From Acanthosepion pharaonis (taxonomy: Eukaryota > Mollusca > Cephalopoda > Sepiida > Sepiidae): a stretch of DNA of 64,000 bases. The DNA lies in NCBI GenBank assembly GCA_903632075.3, contig CAHIKZ030001813.1:4993501-5057500 (forward strand), in the 5' to 3' direction. The position numbers were made by a program, and so were the translations under genes. The stretch's first letter is position 1. Each line of letters opens with the position of its first letter. Below the pieces are notes generated by a model. The model ran no database searches, was not told where the DNA came from, and saw only the letters and a list, made by a program, of their open reading frames with translations. Positions 53,612-64,000 of this stretch are shown one piece after another.

Positions 53612-55620
53612 GCTTATTTGACGGTATATAAGACGCACTCTTTTTTTTTTACTACAAATATCTTTAAAATTACCCTGCATCTTATATGCCATACGCAGGT
53701 TCAAAATTCGTTATAGTCGGCCGAAATTAAGTACCTTGGCAACTCCTATTAGCTTACACTTTAGAGTAGCTTTCATATACCCATTGGCATTATTTAAAAG
53801 GCTATTATGCAGATTAAAAGTGTTATCATTGGTAGTATTCATTATATTAATTTCGTCACGTTTAATATTAGTACTTTGTTTCACTAAAATTATATGCAAT
53901 AAATTCAAATTATATATTTGTAAAATATATTTGTTCCATTAATATTTTTCTTGCGATAACTTCTGGTTTCATTGGTAAAAATATAATCAGAATTTTTATA
54001 TCCTAATTATTCTATTAAGACGTGTACAAGACGCAGGTCGTACAGATCATATAAAGGAAAATTTTTGACTGAATTTCACTCCTTCAGATATGACAACAGC
54101 AAGAAAGACGTTAAGCTACACTGTTGTGTACAAGCTTCATGTAATAAACTATCAATTAAAGAACATGGAAATAGAGAAGCTGCAAAATATTTTGGCCCTC
54201 CGCCTATAGAAAAAAAAATGATACGTTACACGCGGTTGTAGGAAGATAACCTACGGGCAGCGAAGAAAGGAAACTGTAACCTTCACCCCCACCCAGGTCC
54301 ACACTAGCCTGAAATTAAAACGTCGGTTGTATATGAGAGGAGTACAGACAGAATCGTTACTACGAAAATGATAAGGAACGAGGCTAGAAGATTAGCGAAG
54401 GAAAAGAGAATTCAAAACTTTATTGGAACAGAAAGATGGTGTTATCGTTTTATTAAACGGGAAGGTTTGTCAATGCATACAAAAACATCAATTTCACAGA
54501 GAATACCAGCTGAGTTTTATGGCAAAATAGTAAAGTTTCATATATTTGTTATACATCCTCGAAAAAGAACTCCTTTATGGACGAAATTCCACTAACGTTT
54601 GATGTTCTATTAAATAAAACTGTTAGTATTAAGGGATCCAAGACTATTACAATAAAAACCAAAAACCATGAGAAGACCCATTATACGGCCATTCTTGCAT
54701 GTTGCGCTGATCGCACAAAACTGCCTCCTTTTTCCGATTTTTAATAGAAAAACTAAACCGAAAGATAAAATACCAAAGGGTGTGCATGTTCATGTTCATC
54801 CAAAAGGCTGAATGGATGAAGCTGGTCTACAGTTATGGCTATGAGTTGTATGGGGAAGGCGTCCTGGTAGATTATTACGAAAGCACTCTCTTTTGGTTTT
54901 GGATCAGTTCCAAACTCATAAGACTGAATCCATTAAAAAGAAAGTGGCAGAATTGAAGGCAGAGATGTCGGTTATTCCTGGTGGACTAATGAGTCAATTG
55001 CAAGCACTGGATGTGTCTTTGAATAGACCATTCAAGCAGAACATGAAGGAGCAATGGAACATGTGGATAGCAAAACCTTATCACGACCATACACACACGA
55101 AGAATAAAAAGACCTAGCATTGCACAAATTTGCGAGTGAGTGAAGCAAGCTTGGGATAATATTAGACCAGAAATTGCTGTGAAATGTTTAAAAAAAAGTG
55201 TGGCATTAGCAATGCTCTCAGTGGAACGGAAGATGACGCATTATTTAACGACGATGATAGTAGTATTGAAAATGAGTATCAGAGTTTTGATAACGAAGAC
55301 GTCGAATTTTATGGATTTGAAGATGAATAAAATTGTAATGGTAACTGTACTGTTTTGCTCAGTTGTAATAATTGCTTGAATTTTTTTTTGTTTTCTTATC
55401 TTTGGATATAATAATTTTTATAGGCTCGTGTTCTTTTTTCCTATTATTTTTCGTAATCATGTCTTGTTTAACCAAAATAATACATCATAGATATAGCCTA
55501 GGCTGCATCATTTACTAACAATTTTACTAATTTTACTAATTACTATTTTTTCTTTATTTGCCTTGCTGCAATTGGCGTGCGTCTTATACACCCGTGCGTC
55601 TTATATGCCGTCAAATACGG
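53612..55620 (+). mobile_element. pogo/Tigger-type DNA transposon, full length but broken
   Basis: The ends match over about 26 bases: GCTTATTTGACGGTATATAA at the left and, reversed, CCGTATTTGACGGCATATAA at the right, each then GACGCAC. TA follows on the right, and the left has TG. Inside, an ATG at 54090 starts MTTARKTLSYTVVYKLHVIN (first helix-turn-helix, then a frameshift). 54368-54595 encodes the CENP-B-like second DNA-binding part (FIGTERWCYRFIKREGLSMH), and 54893-55117 the C-terminal end of the DDE domain (LDQFQTHKTESIKKKVAELK, AEMSVIPGGLMSQLQALDVS). Stops and frameshifts disable it. Confidence 0.93.
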
Positions 55621-55789
55621 TAATTCACTTTTCATGTGAACATCTAACAATATTATAAATAGACTAGACGAAGCAGGATGACAGGAAGTGTCAGCACCGG
55701 ATATTTTTCAGTGTGAAAATGTTTCAAACTTCCAGAATGTATGATCAAATTGATATCCAAGGCAATGAGCAACTGTAAAAGAAAAAATC

Positions 55790-56100
55790 CTAATTGAAGC
55801 CGACAGAAAAAAATAATTATCGTAAGCCTATCCTGGTCATTAAATTTACTCAAAGGCAAGATTCCTGAGAAACCGTGGTTGCTAAATTGACTTAAAAGGA
55901 ATCGCTTTCTTCATCTCTTAAGGATGTATGAGAAATCGTATTGTTACAATAGTGCAGGTTGATATATGAAAATAACAATTTGAAGGTGGTTTTTGACATA
56001 TGATAAATAACGACACGAAATATTTTTTTCCAAATCATTACTGTTTGAGGAAACGTGTTTAAAGATTAAATTAAAATCACTGCACAAACAAACTTTGATT
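55790..56100 (+). repeat. Dispersed repeat family Z, copy 1
   Basis: Shared with 60320-60620: CCTGGTCATTAAATTTAC, GAGAAACCG, CTAAATTGACTTAAAAGGAA, TGAGAAATCGTAT, GGTTTTTGACATATGATAA and AAAGATTAAATT in the same order and orientation. Unknown type. Confidence 0.75.
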
Positions 56101-56238
56101 ACATCCACGGTCAGCTGTATGCGAATACACCGGCGCTCGCTATGTTCCACAGATTCGTTTCGATTATGGCCGTAATCGAAGTCAAGAAAGAAATAATGAG
56201 AAATGCTTTTCAATACATTTGTTGGGTCGGAAAATAGC

Positions 56239-56239
<1 letters not shown>

Positions 56240-56293
<54 letters not shown>
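56240..56293. repeat. (TA)n microsatellite
   Basis: A TA dinucleotide tract bordering the inverted repeat. Confidence 0.98.
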
Positions 56294-56306
<13 letters not shown>

Positions 56307-56319
56307 GTGTGTGTGTATT

Positions 56320-56678
56320 TAGCCAGCAATCCTTCTTTCATGCACATTACATTAAATACGACAGACAAGGTGATTTTATTTAGTTTTTTATACAATTTCT
56401 CATGCGATCTAATATTTTTTTTCTTTTCGGATGATAAATTATATAAAAACTGTCAAAATGTTCTTTTATTCCGGCTATACTTACAACAAACTATTTTTTA
56501 TTTAACAGTTAAAATATTTAATCCTTGAAAATGGCTAAATGTATAGCCGAAAGCGCTCAAAATAAAAGAACATTCTTTTTTTATTTTTTATATAATTTAT
56601 AATCCGAAAAGAAAAAAATATTAGATTGCATGAGAAATTTTATAAAAAACTAAATAAAAGCAACTTATCTGTCTTATT

Positions 56679-56680
<2 letters not shown>
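56320..56680. repeat. PLE-like inverted repeat with hammerhead-like core
   Basis: The left arm (56360-56470: GACAGACAAGGTGATTTTAT, TCATGCGATCTAATATTTTT, TTCTTTTCGGATGATAAATT, TGTTCTTTTATTCC) is complementary to the right arm (56559-56676). The loop carries CCTTGAAAATGGCTAAATGT, ATAGCCGAAAGC (56523-56554), a GGCT/AGCC hairpin then GAAA. Outer text CAGCAATCCTTCTTTCATGC is shared with 29.56 kb, so this is the same family. (TA)n on both sides. Confidence 0.8.

Positions 56681-56683
<3 letters not shown>

Positions 56684-56713
<30 letters not shown>
56684..56713. repeat. (TA)n microsatellite
   Basis: A TA tract between two inverted repeats. Confidence 0.98.
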
Positions 56714-56717
<4 letters not shown>

Positions 56718-56733
56718 TTTCATTGAATATGAA

Positions 56734-56802
56734 TACCAAGCTCTGTTCCATCTTCAAGCGAAATTTTACAAAATTCGCTTGAAGATGGAATAGAGCTTGG
56801 TA
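56734..56802. repeat. Hairpin, 32-base arms
   Basis: TACCAAGCTCTGTTCCATCT, TCAAGCGAATTT-type left arm (56734-56765) and its complement (56771-56802), with one mismatch and a loop of about five bases. The arm includes CTTGAAGATGG, reminiscent of the first core box of the PLE-like termini. Confidence 0.85.
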
Positions 56803-57019
56803 CTTTAATTTAATTTAATTCTAATAATTATATTGAAGTTTTCAACTCTTGTTTTGAAAATGAGAACATTTATCTAGCGAAGGAATCATATTTTTAAATA
56901 AATAATTATATTTAGACTCTACTTTTGTATCGAGCACTGTTTTTAAAAATAAAAACAAAAATACTAAAAAACTTCGGATTGTTTAACTAACGAGTTCTTT
57001 CCTATTTTCTATATATTTT

Positions 57020-57025
57020 CACACA

Positions 57026-57096
<71 letters not shown>
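57020..57096. repeat. (CA)n(TA)n tract
   Basis: CA repeats and then TA repeats, immediately before the LINE. Confidence 0.97.
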
Positions 57097-57104
57097 CTTC
57101 TGCA

Positions 57105-59945
57105 GTATGGAATCTTTCCTCACTGCAAACTTCCCGGATATACTGGCTCTCTGTGAGACCAACCTTGTCTCGTCTATCCCCTCTTCTGATCTCTCGATCC
57201 CCGGCTACCTTCCTCTCCTCAGAAAAGACTCTCTAACTCAATTGCAAGGTCTTGGTGTCTACGTCAAGGAACATCTCCCTCTGGCCAGAGAGTTCTCTCT
57301 CGAATCGCCAGACCAGTCATACATGTGTCTCCGACTCTCTCTCCTCAATGCGGTAAGCTATCTCTTCTTCCTTTACCGCTCTCAATCCTCTCATGACTGT
57401 GCGATACTCGATAGCATTTCTGACAGCATAGACTCTCTCCCTCCACCCGTTTGCTCACATTTTTGCCCAATTAACCTTGTGGCTTAAGAATGCTACTACT
57501 GACCATGCAGGCATTCAAACGCTCAATTTTTCAATCTCTCATTCCCTCACACAGATAGTTAACTTCCTCACTCGTTTTGCCTTCAACCGGGAAGGTAAAG
57601 CCTCTCTTCTCGACCTGTGTTTTACCTCCATCCCCGAGTCCTGCAGCGCCTCGCAACTCTGCCCCTCTTGGTAACTCTGGTCATGCGGTAGTATCTGTTA
57701 ACATCTCCTTCAACTCCACCCCCTATGAAGAACCTCTTACCACTAGAACTTCGTTCTAGTATCAACGAGCTGACTGGGACGCGTTCCGTGATTTCCTCTG
57801 CGATGTCCTCTGGGATGGAGTCTTTACGCTCCCCGTCCAAGAATGTGCTTCAGAGGTCTCATCCTGGGTTAAAGCTGGAATCGACACTTTCATCCCCTCT
57901 AGGAAATTTAAGGTCAAGTCGCGCTCCTTCCCCTGGTTCTCCGCTGCTTGCTCAGCCACCATCACCCATAGGAACCACTACTTCCACCTATTCCGTAGCG
58001 ACATGTCTGACTGCAATAGACGTCTCTTTGCCTCCGCACGTAACGAGTGTAAGCGTATCCTCAACGATGCTAAGTCACTATTTGCGGCTCGGATGAAGGA
58101 GCGTATTGCATCTCGCAAATTTGGCTCCAAAGATTATTGGCGTCTCTGCAAGAGTGTATTAAACAATTGCAAATCCTCTATACCTCCTTTATTCAACCAG
58201 TTCGAAGTCCTGACCTCCTCTACCGGTGTACCCATACCAGTTCGAAGTCCTGACGCTCGACTCTTCCGGTGTACCCATACCCGACTTCCCTCTTAGAACT
58301 GAGGCCCTAGTGAGTGGGTTAAACATAACCCCGTCTTTGGTATTGGGGGTTATCTCCAATTTAGACCCCAACAAGGCTAGTCGGTGGTGATGGGATACCA
58401 GCCATTGTCTTGAAGAAATGCGCGCATGAATTGGCGCCCGCCCTTTCTAAACTATACGACTACTGCCTCAAGGAATCTTGTTTTCCTGACTGCTGGAAGT
58501 CCTCTTCGATTGTTCCTGCCTTCAAGAACTCCGGCGACCCCTCTGACCCTTCCAACTACCGTCCTATCAGTCTCCTTCCCCTTTTCGGCAAAGTCTTCGA
58601 AGCCCTAATCAATACCGGGGTGGTTAACCACCTCACATCCCATAATCTGCTCTCAGACAAGCAATATGGTTTCCGCTTTGCCCGATCTACAGCTGATGTG
58701 CTTACGGCCATCACTGAAACTGTCTACCCAGCTCTTCAAAATAACGGGTAAGCCCGTGCCGTGGCACTAGACATCTCCAAAGCATTTGATAGGGTTTGGC
58801 ATGCCGGCCTTCTTCGCAAGCTCCAGGGTTATGGCATTACGGGTCGATTGTATAACCTAATACAATCCTTCCTGTCAAACAGTGAATTGAAGGTCGTTCT
58901 CAACGGTTTCCCATCCAGATCCTATCCCACGAACGCAGGTGTTCCTCAAGGCTCCATCCTAGGCCCCACTCTATTCTTTATCTACATAAATGACCTTCCT
59001 GGCGCCATAAATTCCTAAGTTGGCATCTACGCGGATGACACCACAATTTATTCCTGCCTCAAAAACAAATCTAGTGTCACTGACCTGGCCGTGCGTCACG
59101 AAAAGGACCTCCAATCGGTTGTGAACTGGGGCAAGAATTGGCTGGTCAACTTCAACGCTTCTAAAACAAAACTGCTCTCTATTAATCACCACAGAGATCC
59201 TTCCCTGCCTTCCATTAGAATGTCTGACGCTCAACTTCTCTAAAGCAACTCTCTGCAGCTGCTCGGTCTCTCGTTGACGGCTGACCTGAGATGGAACAAA
59301 TACATTGAGTCAATTGCTTCGTTCACCGCAAGGAAAGTTGGCTCCCTGTGCCGCGCCACGAAAATTTTCTCTCCGGAATCGATCCTCCAGATCTACAAAT
59401 CCACAATTCGCCCTTGCATGGAGTATTGCTGCCATATATGGTCTGTAGCCCCTTCTGTTTGCCTCGGGGTTCTTGATAGGCTCCAAGGCTGATATGCAAT
59501 ATAATTGGCCCTGCTCTGGCATCTCGTCTACAGTCACTTTCTCACAGACGCGCCGTCGCCTCTCTCTGTCTGTTTTACAAATACTTTCATGGCAATTGCT
59601 CCGAGGAGCTGCATTCGCTGGTTCCCAGACGTCATGAGTTCAAGTGCCCTACGGGGATGGCATCCCGCTCTCACCCTTTCACTGTCGAAACTTCAAAATG
59701 TAGCCGTCTCTTCTACTCTAATAGCTTCATGTCTCGCACCTCTCGCCTGTGAAACTCCCTTCCCTATTCTAGTTTCCCTGAGAGCTATAATCTCCAGCTA
59801 TCCAAGTGTAATGTCAATCGACATCTCCTGTTGCCTTGATCTATCCACTCCCCTCCTCCTCATCCTTTTTTCTATCACTCCTATCTGATCTTGCTCTAAA
59901 TCTTCTGTAGCCCCTTGCTTCCTAGTGGCTTCCCGCCTTGCTTGG
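57105..59945 (+). mobile_element. LINE (family A), best-preserved copy, endonuclease to 3' end
   Basis: A CR1/L2/Jockey-type non-LTR retrotransposon, 5'-truncated at the microsatellite. Order: AP endonuclease-like part (57107-57475 ILALCETNLV), a degraded middle with several frame changes (57480-58400), reverse transcriptase (58410-59233), and a C-terminal region (59250-59860). The 3' UTR ends CTTGCTTGGGGTGAAATGCT at a (TA)n tract (59959-59989). The element is noticeably richer in C than the surrounding DNA. The endonuclease region lacks its later catalytic motifs through a deletion near 57475. Inactive. Confidence 0.92.
58410..59492 (+). pseudogene. LINE reverse-transcriptase domain with in-frame stops
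   Basis: One frame carries the conserved series NYRPISLLPLFGKVFEAL, DKQYGFRFARSTADVL, ALDISKAFDRVWHAGLL, GVPQGSILGPTLFFIYINDL, IYADDTTIYSCL (catalytic YADD at 59028-59039), WGKNWLVNFNASKTKLLSIN and KVGSLCRATKIFSPESILQI. It stays in frame throughout but has TAA stops at 58749, 59016 and 59241 and TGA at 59490. From about 59500 the remaining protein (LFYKYFHGNCSEELHSLVPR) is in another frame. The pattern shows decay by point mutations. Confidence 0.92.
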
Positions 59946-59954
59946 GGTGAAATG

Positions 59955-59958
<4 letters not shown>

Positions 59959-59989
<31 letters not shown>
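59959..59989. repeat. (TA)n at the LINE 3' end
   Basis: The tract follows the GGTGAAATGCT end of the LINE. Confidence 0.97.
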
Positions 59990-59993
<4 letters not shown>

Positions 59994-60319
59994 TTTTTCA
60001 CTTAATCGGCAATGTCTTCGTCCTATTAGGAGAAAGGGAAGTTTTTTATCTGACTTCTCACTAAGTCCAGGTCACAGAAAGCAAACCCCTGCACACTCAC
60101 TACCTGACCGTTTCACGAACTCCTTGTCGTTTCACTGACAACTCATTATATGGATGCTGGCTGGCCGACCAAGCAGCCCTTTCCGTCCACTCATGTTATA
60201 CCAACCGGAAAGGGGGACCATCCATATAGAATTTGGGTGGTCAGTCTTTCACAGGACCGTACTTTTATGGCTATCCAAAAACACTAACAAAACTTAATTT
60301 TTTTTAAATTCAAATGTGG
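59990..60319. other. No recognised feature
   Basis: Moderately GC-containing sequence (GCTGGCTGGCCGACCAAGCA and similar) with two ACCGGAAAGGG-like blocks. No family was recognised. Confidence 0.35.
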
Positions 60320-60620
60320 GCTAAAGACAGAATTTCTGAAAAATCCTGGTCATTAAATTTACCCCAAAAATGGGCAAGAGAGAAGATTTCCGAGAAATCA
60401 CTAAATTGACTTAAAAGGAAAAGAACCTATCTAATCATCTCATATGAGAAATCGTATCGCTACTATAGGGAAGGTTGGTTTTTGAACTGATGCATTGCAC
60501 TCAATTTGAAGTTGGTTTTTGACATATGATAATTAACGATACGAAATAATTTTACCAAATCGTTACTGTTTTTTTTTAAAGAAACGAATTTAAAGATTAA
60601 ATTTAATTTAAAATCGTTGC
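60320..60620 (+). repeat. Dispersed repeat family Z, copy 2
   Basis: Aligns with 55790-56100 in the same orientation, 4.5 kb away, so the two copies bracket the 56-60 kb LINE and inverted-repeat block. Confidence 0.75.
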
Positions 60621-60811
60621 GTTAGAATTTCATTCCGGTGATCCGTGAAAACCTTATAAGAACAGCCTAATAAAATTTATAATTTACTTTTTCACATCTT
60701 ATATGGACAAGGCGCAAGCATATTATTACTAAATCATTGTGCCATCAAATAAGACCTTCATTTAATTCAACGGGAAATTATACTGAATTATTTAGCTATA
60801 TAATGATGCAA

Positions 60812-61373
60812 TCTATAGCTATAATTCTCAGAAGGTGTGTGTGTATGTGTGTGTGTGTGTGATCTGATGTTGTTTATGGGTTTTCACAGTTTTCATCCGA
60901 TTTCGATGAATGATTTTGTTTTGTCTGATAGATAATTCTTTAGTGCCGGTTTTGAGTCCAAAATTTACAACCTTGAAGGTGAAAAATTAAAAAAAAAATG
61001 ATTTTTTATATTTTGCGCAAAAATCAAAGGCAAAATTTAATATCTTTAAAAAACAGCACACAATCAATTCAGAGATTTGGAATCTAATGCAAAAGATAAT
61101 TAGAATTATAAAAACAAATTATAGTATAAATAAAAATTATCGTATATTGTTAATATGACGGTCCACAGAAGAGGTTCCTTTCTTGCAATATTGAGAACGC
61201 AAAAACGGTCCTTTTCATTATTAAACCCCATTTGGGGATGTCCATCAGTTGCACCCAATTGCTGTTACTAATATTGTTTTTCCTGTGGGCTGACTTTAAA
61301 CTTAAACTGATCCAAATGAACAGTAAAAATTCCCGTAATGAAACACTCCGTCGAAGACGGGTTATACAGCTAG
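60812..61373 (+). mobile_element. Non-autonomous Helitron
   Basis: The 562-bp element starts TCTATAGCTATAATTCTCAG followed by a (GT)n run, and ends in CTAG. A perfect 5-pair hairpin CCGTC-GAA-GACGG lies about 10 bases before that end. It is inserted between A (60811) and T (61374), as expected for Helitrons, with no target duplication and no terminal inverted repeats. It has no Rep/helicase coding sequence. Confidence 0.85.
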
Positions 61374-62048
61374 TATGTTATACAGTGCAGTAGTTTTCGT
61401 GCGCTTTTCAATAAACAATACAAATGTGAAAAATTTTGTCTTATATTGTGCCCAGCAGTATTATCTTTTATTTATGTTTTATTTTTTTTATTAATTATGA
61501 TCTAACAAATGACCTAACAAATCTTATTCATTGAGTAGACATTTTGTAATCTTTTATAATTTTTACAGTTTTTTACGTACCGAATACAGTAAAAATTATT
61601 CATCTTTTGTTTGTAGTGATTCCTAATTATAATTCTGGTTTGAATATATTTTCTATTCAATGTATCTAATACAAAAATATTTGAATTCATTCTTCAAATA
61701 GTAAAATAAAAAGTCAGTTTGTAAGCAAAAACATACGGAAATTAGGTATTTCTAAACATTTTTCATCTGAAAACTAAATGCTCAAAAATTGGTGAAAGTT
61801 ATGAATCTAAATTTCGATATCAGTACTTATCACATCAGCTTTTACACCGAGTGCAATGTTGATTTTCTTAAAAAAAGTAAAAAAAATCATCCTGTCCTAA
61901 ACTTTCACCAACTTTTCACCGACCGGACTCACAAAGCTCGTTTATATTGGTGTATAGCAAAAACCCGGGGAAGAACCATTGCTAACGATAAATGAAAATA
62001 AACCCCACATCAAGAAATGAAATATTCGGACTATATTTTCCAACATAT

Positions 62049-62049
<1 letters not shown>
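61374..62049. other. No recognised feature
   Basis: AT-rich. The 68-codon ORF at 61789-61995 lacks a family signature, although its end (WCIAKTRGRTIANDK) has a protein-like composition. Confidence 0.35.
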
Positions 62050-62085
<36 letters not shown>

Positions 62086-62088
62086 ATT
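62046..62088. repeat. (CA)n(TA)n tract
   Basis: CA repeats followed by TA repeats. Confidence 0.97.
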
Positions 62089-62534
62089 CAGGACTTTACT
62101 TACACAGTCTGGGTAGGTAAAACTTTGGACAACTTCTGCCACATCTAACATCTCAGATTAATAGATCAAAGTTCTCTTCAGCTCTCCCCCTTGCCAACTT
62201 TCTGACCATTTCAATAGCACCTTCTATGTGAGAGTCTCATTGATAGTGTCACAATATTACAACGAATTTGTATCCTCAGCTTCTTAACTGTGTCTTTTGG
62301 AAGTGTGACAATAAATTTACTGATTCATCCTAAAATTCAACAATTTGGTGTAAATAGACAACGGGAAATTATTTACCAGAATCTGGAAGTGTTATTTCCA
62401 AAAGACGGAATCTTAAGCCAAGACACTGAAAGTGAATTTAGAATTGAGAAATGCGCCAATCCTTAATTTTTACAAAGAGAAAGAATTAATGCAAGGAATT
62501 CAATTATCGACAAAGGAAGTCATAATGGCATTGA

Positions 62535-62900
62535 AGGGAAAAGAATAATACAATTACTTGACAATATTGGAGGCAGATTCGATTAAGTAGAATGTAATGA
62601 CAAAACGTGAGTGAAGAATGCCTAGAAACAAACACGGGACACTTTCTAAGAGAAATATTCTAAAAGCAGTAAAACGCATCAGGGATAATAGTCCATCCTG
62701 GGCCCTTTTAAAATTGGACAGGTAGTAAAAAGTTGAAGGCTTTAGATCAGCCAATGAGAAAGTTGATGAACACGCTTGGCGTTACACTCAGGTCAACAGA
62801 CTTGAAGTAAAAGAAGAGGAAGAAGAAATAGAATTCGCCTGCAATGGAAACTGTATCAATTCGGACTTTGCAGACGACAAACGACATGACAAAGAAAGAA
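62535..62900 (+). pseudogene. Degenerate LINE ORF2 relic
   Basis: Frame changes give a YNYLTILEADSIK stretch, SKRNILKAVKRIRDNSPSWA and a charged EVKEEEEEIEFACNGNCINS end. The first two resemble the region after the reverse-transcriptase catalytic core in a LINE group with a KYKYLGxLEAD motif. Stops occur in every frame. The identification rests on one short motif and is tentative. Confidence 0.4.
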
Positions 62901-63025
62901 ATCCGAAACTACACTGCAAGTAATAAAACACAATTGTTGGTTTAGAAATCTTAAATAAGAATAATTTCATGCAAATAATAGACAAAAACAAGACTATGCC
63001 GCATTCAAAGAATTATATAGGAATA

Positions 63026-64000
63026 AAGTGTCGCTGCCGACATTTGAGTTTGAACATAGATCGCCAGTGAGCAAATACAGGCGATCCCATTATTGAATTA
63101 AGTAGACCACCTGACCATAGAGGAAACGCATATATGGAAGATAGCGTGACGTCTAATTGATCGCTATTTCTAGTCGATCTTCTATACTATACTATACGAA
63201 TCTTCATTTCTAGTCTATCCTCTATTACTAGTCGGATCTCATTTCTACTCTATCCTCTATTACTATACGAACCGCTATTCTCTACTCTATTCACTATACT
63301 AGTTCTCTATTCAGATTACTATACGGATTACTATTCGAGCGAGTATTATCGAGCAAATAATATTAGTGCAAGTGATATTCGAAGGCGTCTGATACCAGTA
63401 TTGTTCAACAGCGTTACTATAGTTGTATCTACGATTTCAAAGTTTCTACTACAGCGAGCATTATGAAAGTGACAAGTATTCGTTGACATCACAAAAGTGG
63501 CAACGAGTATTTGTCATCACAAAACAAAGGATAAACGAAAAAAACTATTGTCGAAATTACAATGTTATATTTGCATAAATGAATCTTTATCAATAAAAAT
63601 GATATTAGAATAAGTGTAACAGAATAAGTATATTAGAAGAAGCAAAGACATTCCATATAATCAAATGTTATCTCGTTAGAAAGAAATGAAAACTTTAATC
63701 ATATGACTGAAAAATAAGTTCAGAAGTCGAAAAGGACGCGCCTGGATTGAAATAGTGACCTATTACAAATCGATCGTACAACTGTATTCGATTATGGCGC
63801 CCAACGACATAAAGCTGAAACGGAAGTCGTGCAAAAGAATGCAAATAAATCCAATTTTATGTGACACTCAAATTTAGCTGTATTTCGCCGTCTAATCTGG
63901 TGACCGGAAATTGTCATTGCAAAAAAAAACAAACAAAAAAAAAACAATACGACTGAACAAAAGATCTTTCAGACGATCGTTGTCCCAATTTAATCGGAAT
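63026..64000 (+). mobile_element. Possible 5' end of an LTR retrotransposon, runs off the window
   Basis: TGGCGCCCAACGAC at 63795-63808 matches the first 12 bases of the primer-binding sites complementary to tRNA-Lys. About 770 bases upstream, TGTCGCTGCCGACATTTG (63028) could open an LTR. The interval includes a tract of CTATTACTA, CTCTATC and TATACGAA units (63155-63330). A clean CA end just before the primer site is not seen and no gag frame is visible in the 190 bases left. Alternatively the primer-site match is chance. Confidence 0.4.

Overview
This window looks like gene-poor, repeat-saturated DNA from a mollusc, most probably a coleoid cephalopod such as Octopus. That assignment is inference. 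It rests on strong AT richness, dozens of (TA)n, (GATA)n, (CA)n and (GAA)n tracts, and the style of the decayed transposon proteins. I found no convincing host protein-coding gene. Every ORF that I can read as a real protein belongs to a mobile element, and nearly all are broken by stops, frameshifts or truncation. The longest ORF (50430-51227) is an accidental LTR/LINE chimera.

Layout. 0-9 kb: LINE 3' ends, a tRNA-headed SINE with a hammerhead-like tail, a (GATA)n array, two Penelope-like element (PLE) fragments (one inverted internally), and 5S rRNA/tRNA chimeric SINEs. 9-18 kb: a Tc1 remnant, a clean 159-bp TA-flanked MITE, inverted repeats with hammerhead-like cores, a 248-bp palindrome, two unnamed dispersed repeat families and a GC-rich tandem repeat. 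18-27 kb: LINE 3' ends that run into a (GAA)n tract, an outward-facing inverted SINE pair, mariner fragments, an LTR and a 3x129-bp tandem repeat. 27-31 kb: a 0.35-kb inverted repeat around 1.3 kb and more PLE-like termini. 31-41 kb: LINEs, a hAT-type element with 8-bp near-target duplications, a four-unit tandem array of tRNA-like sequence, and a deleted mariner with both terminal repeats. 41-53 kb: LINE fragments, a PLE with duplicated terminal repeat, and a solo LTR precisely inserted in a LINE. 53-64 kb: a 2-kb pogo/Tigger element, the best-preserved LINE (57.1-59.9 kb), a complete 562-bp non-autonomous Helitron and a possible LTR-retrotransposon 5' end running off the window.

The most interesting theme is a recurring motif of the form CTGA-N-GA, one extra base, a short hairpin, then GAAA. 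It resembles a hammerhead ribozyme core. It occurs at the termini of several otherwise different repeats: PLE terminal repeats, several inverted repeats, and the 3' tail of a SINE with a tRNA-like promoter. Many of these units are arranged as inverted pairs bounded by (TA)n. I suggest, as inference, that PLE machinery mobilises both PLE termini and a pol III-driven SINE that shares the tail. Coordinates of repeat edges are by eye, typically good to about 5-30 bases.
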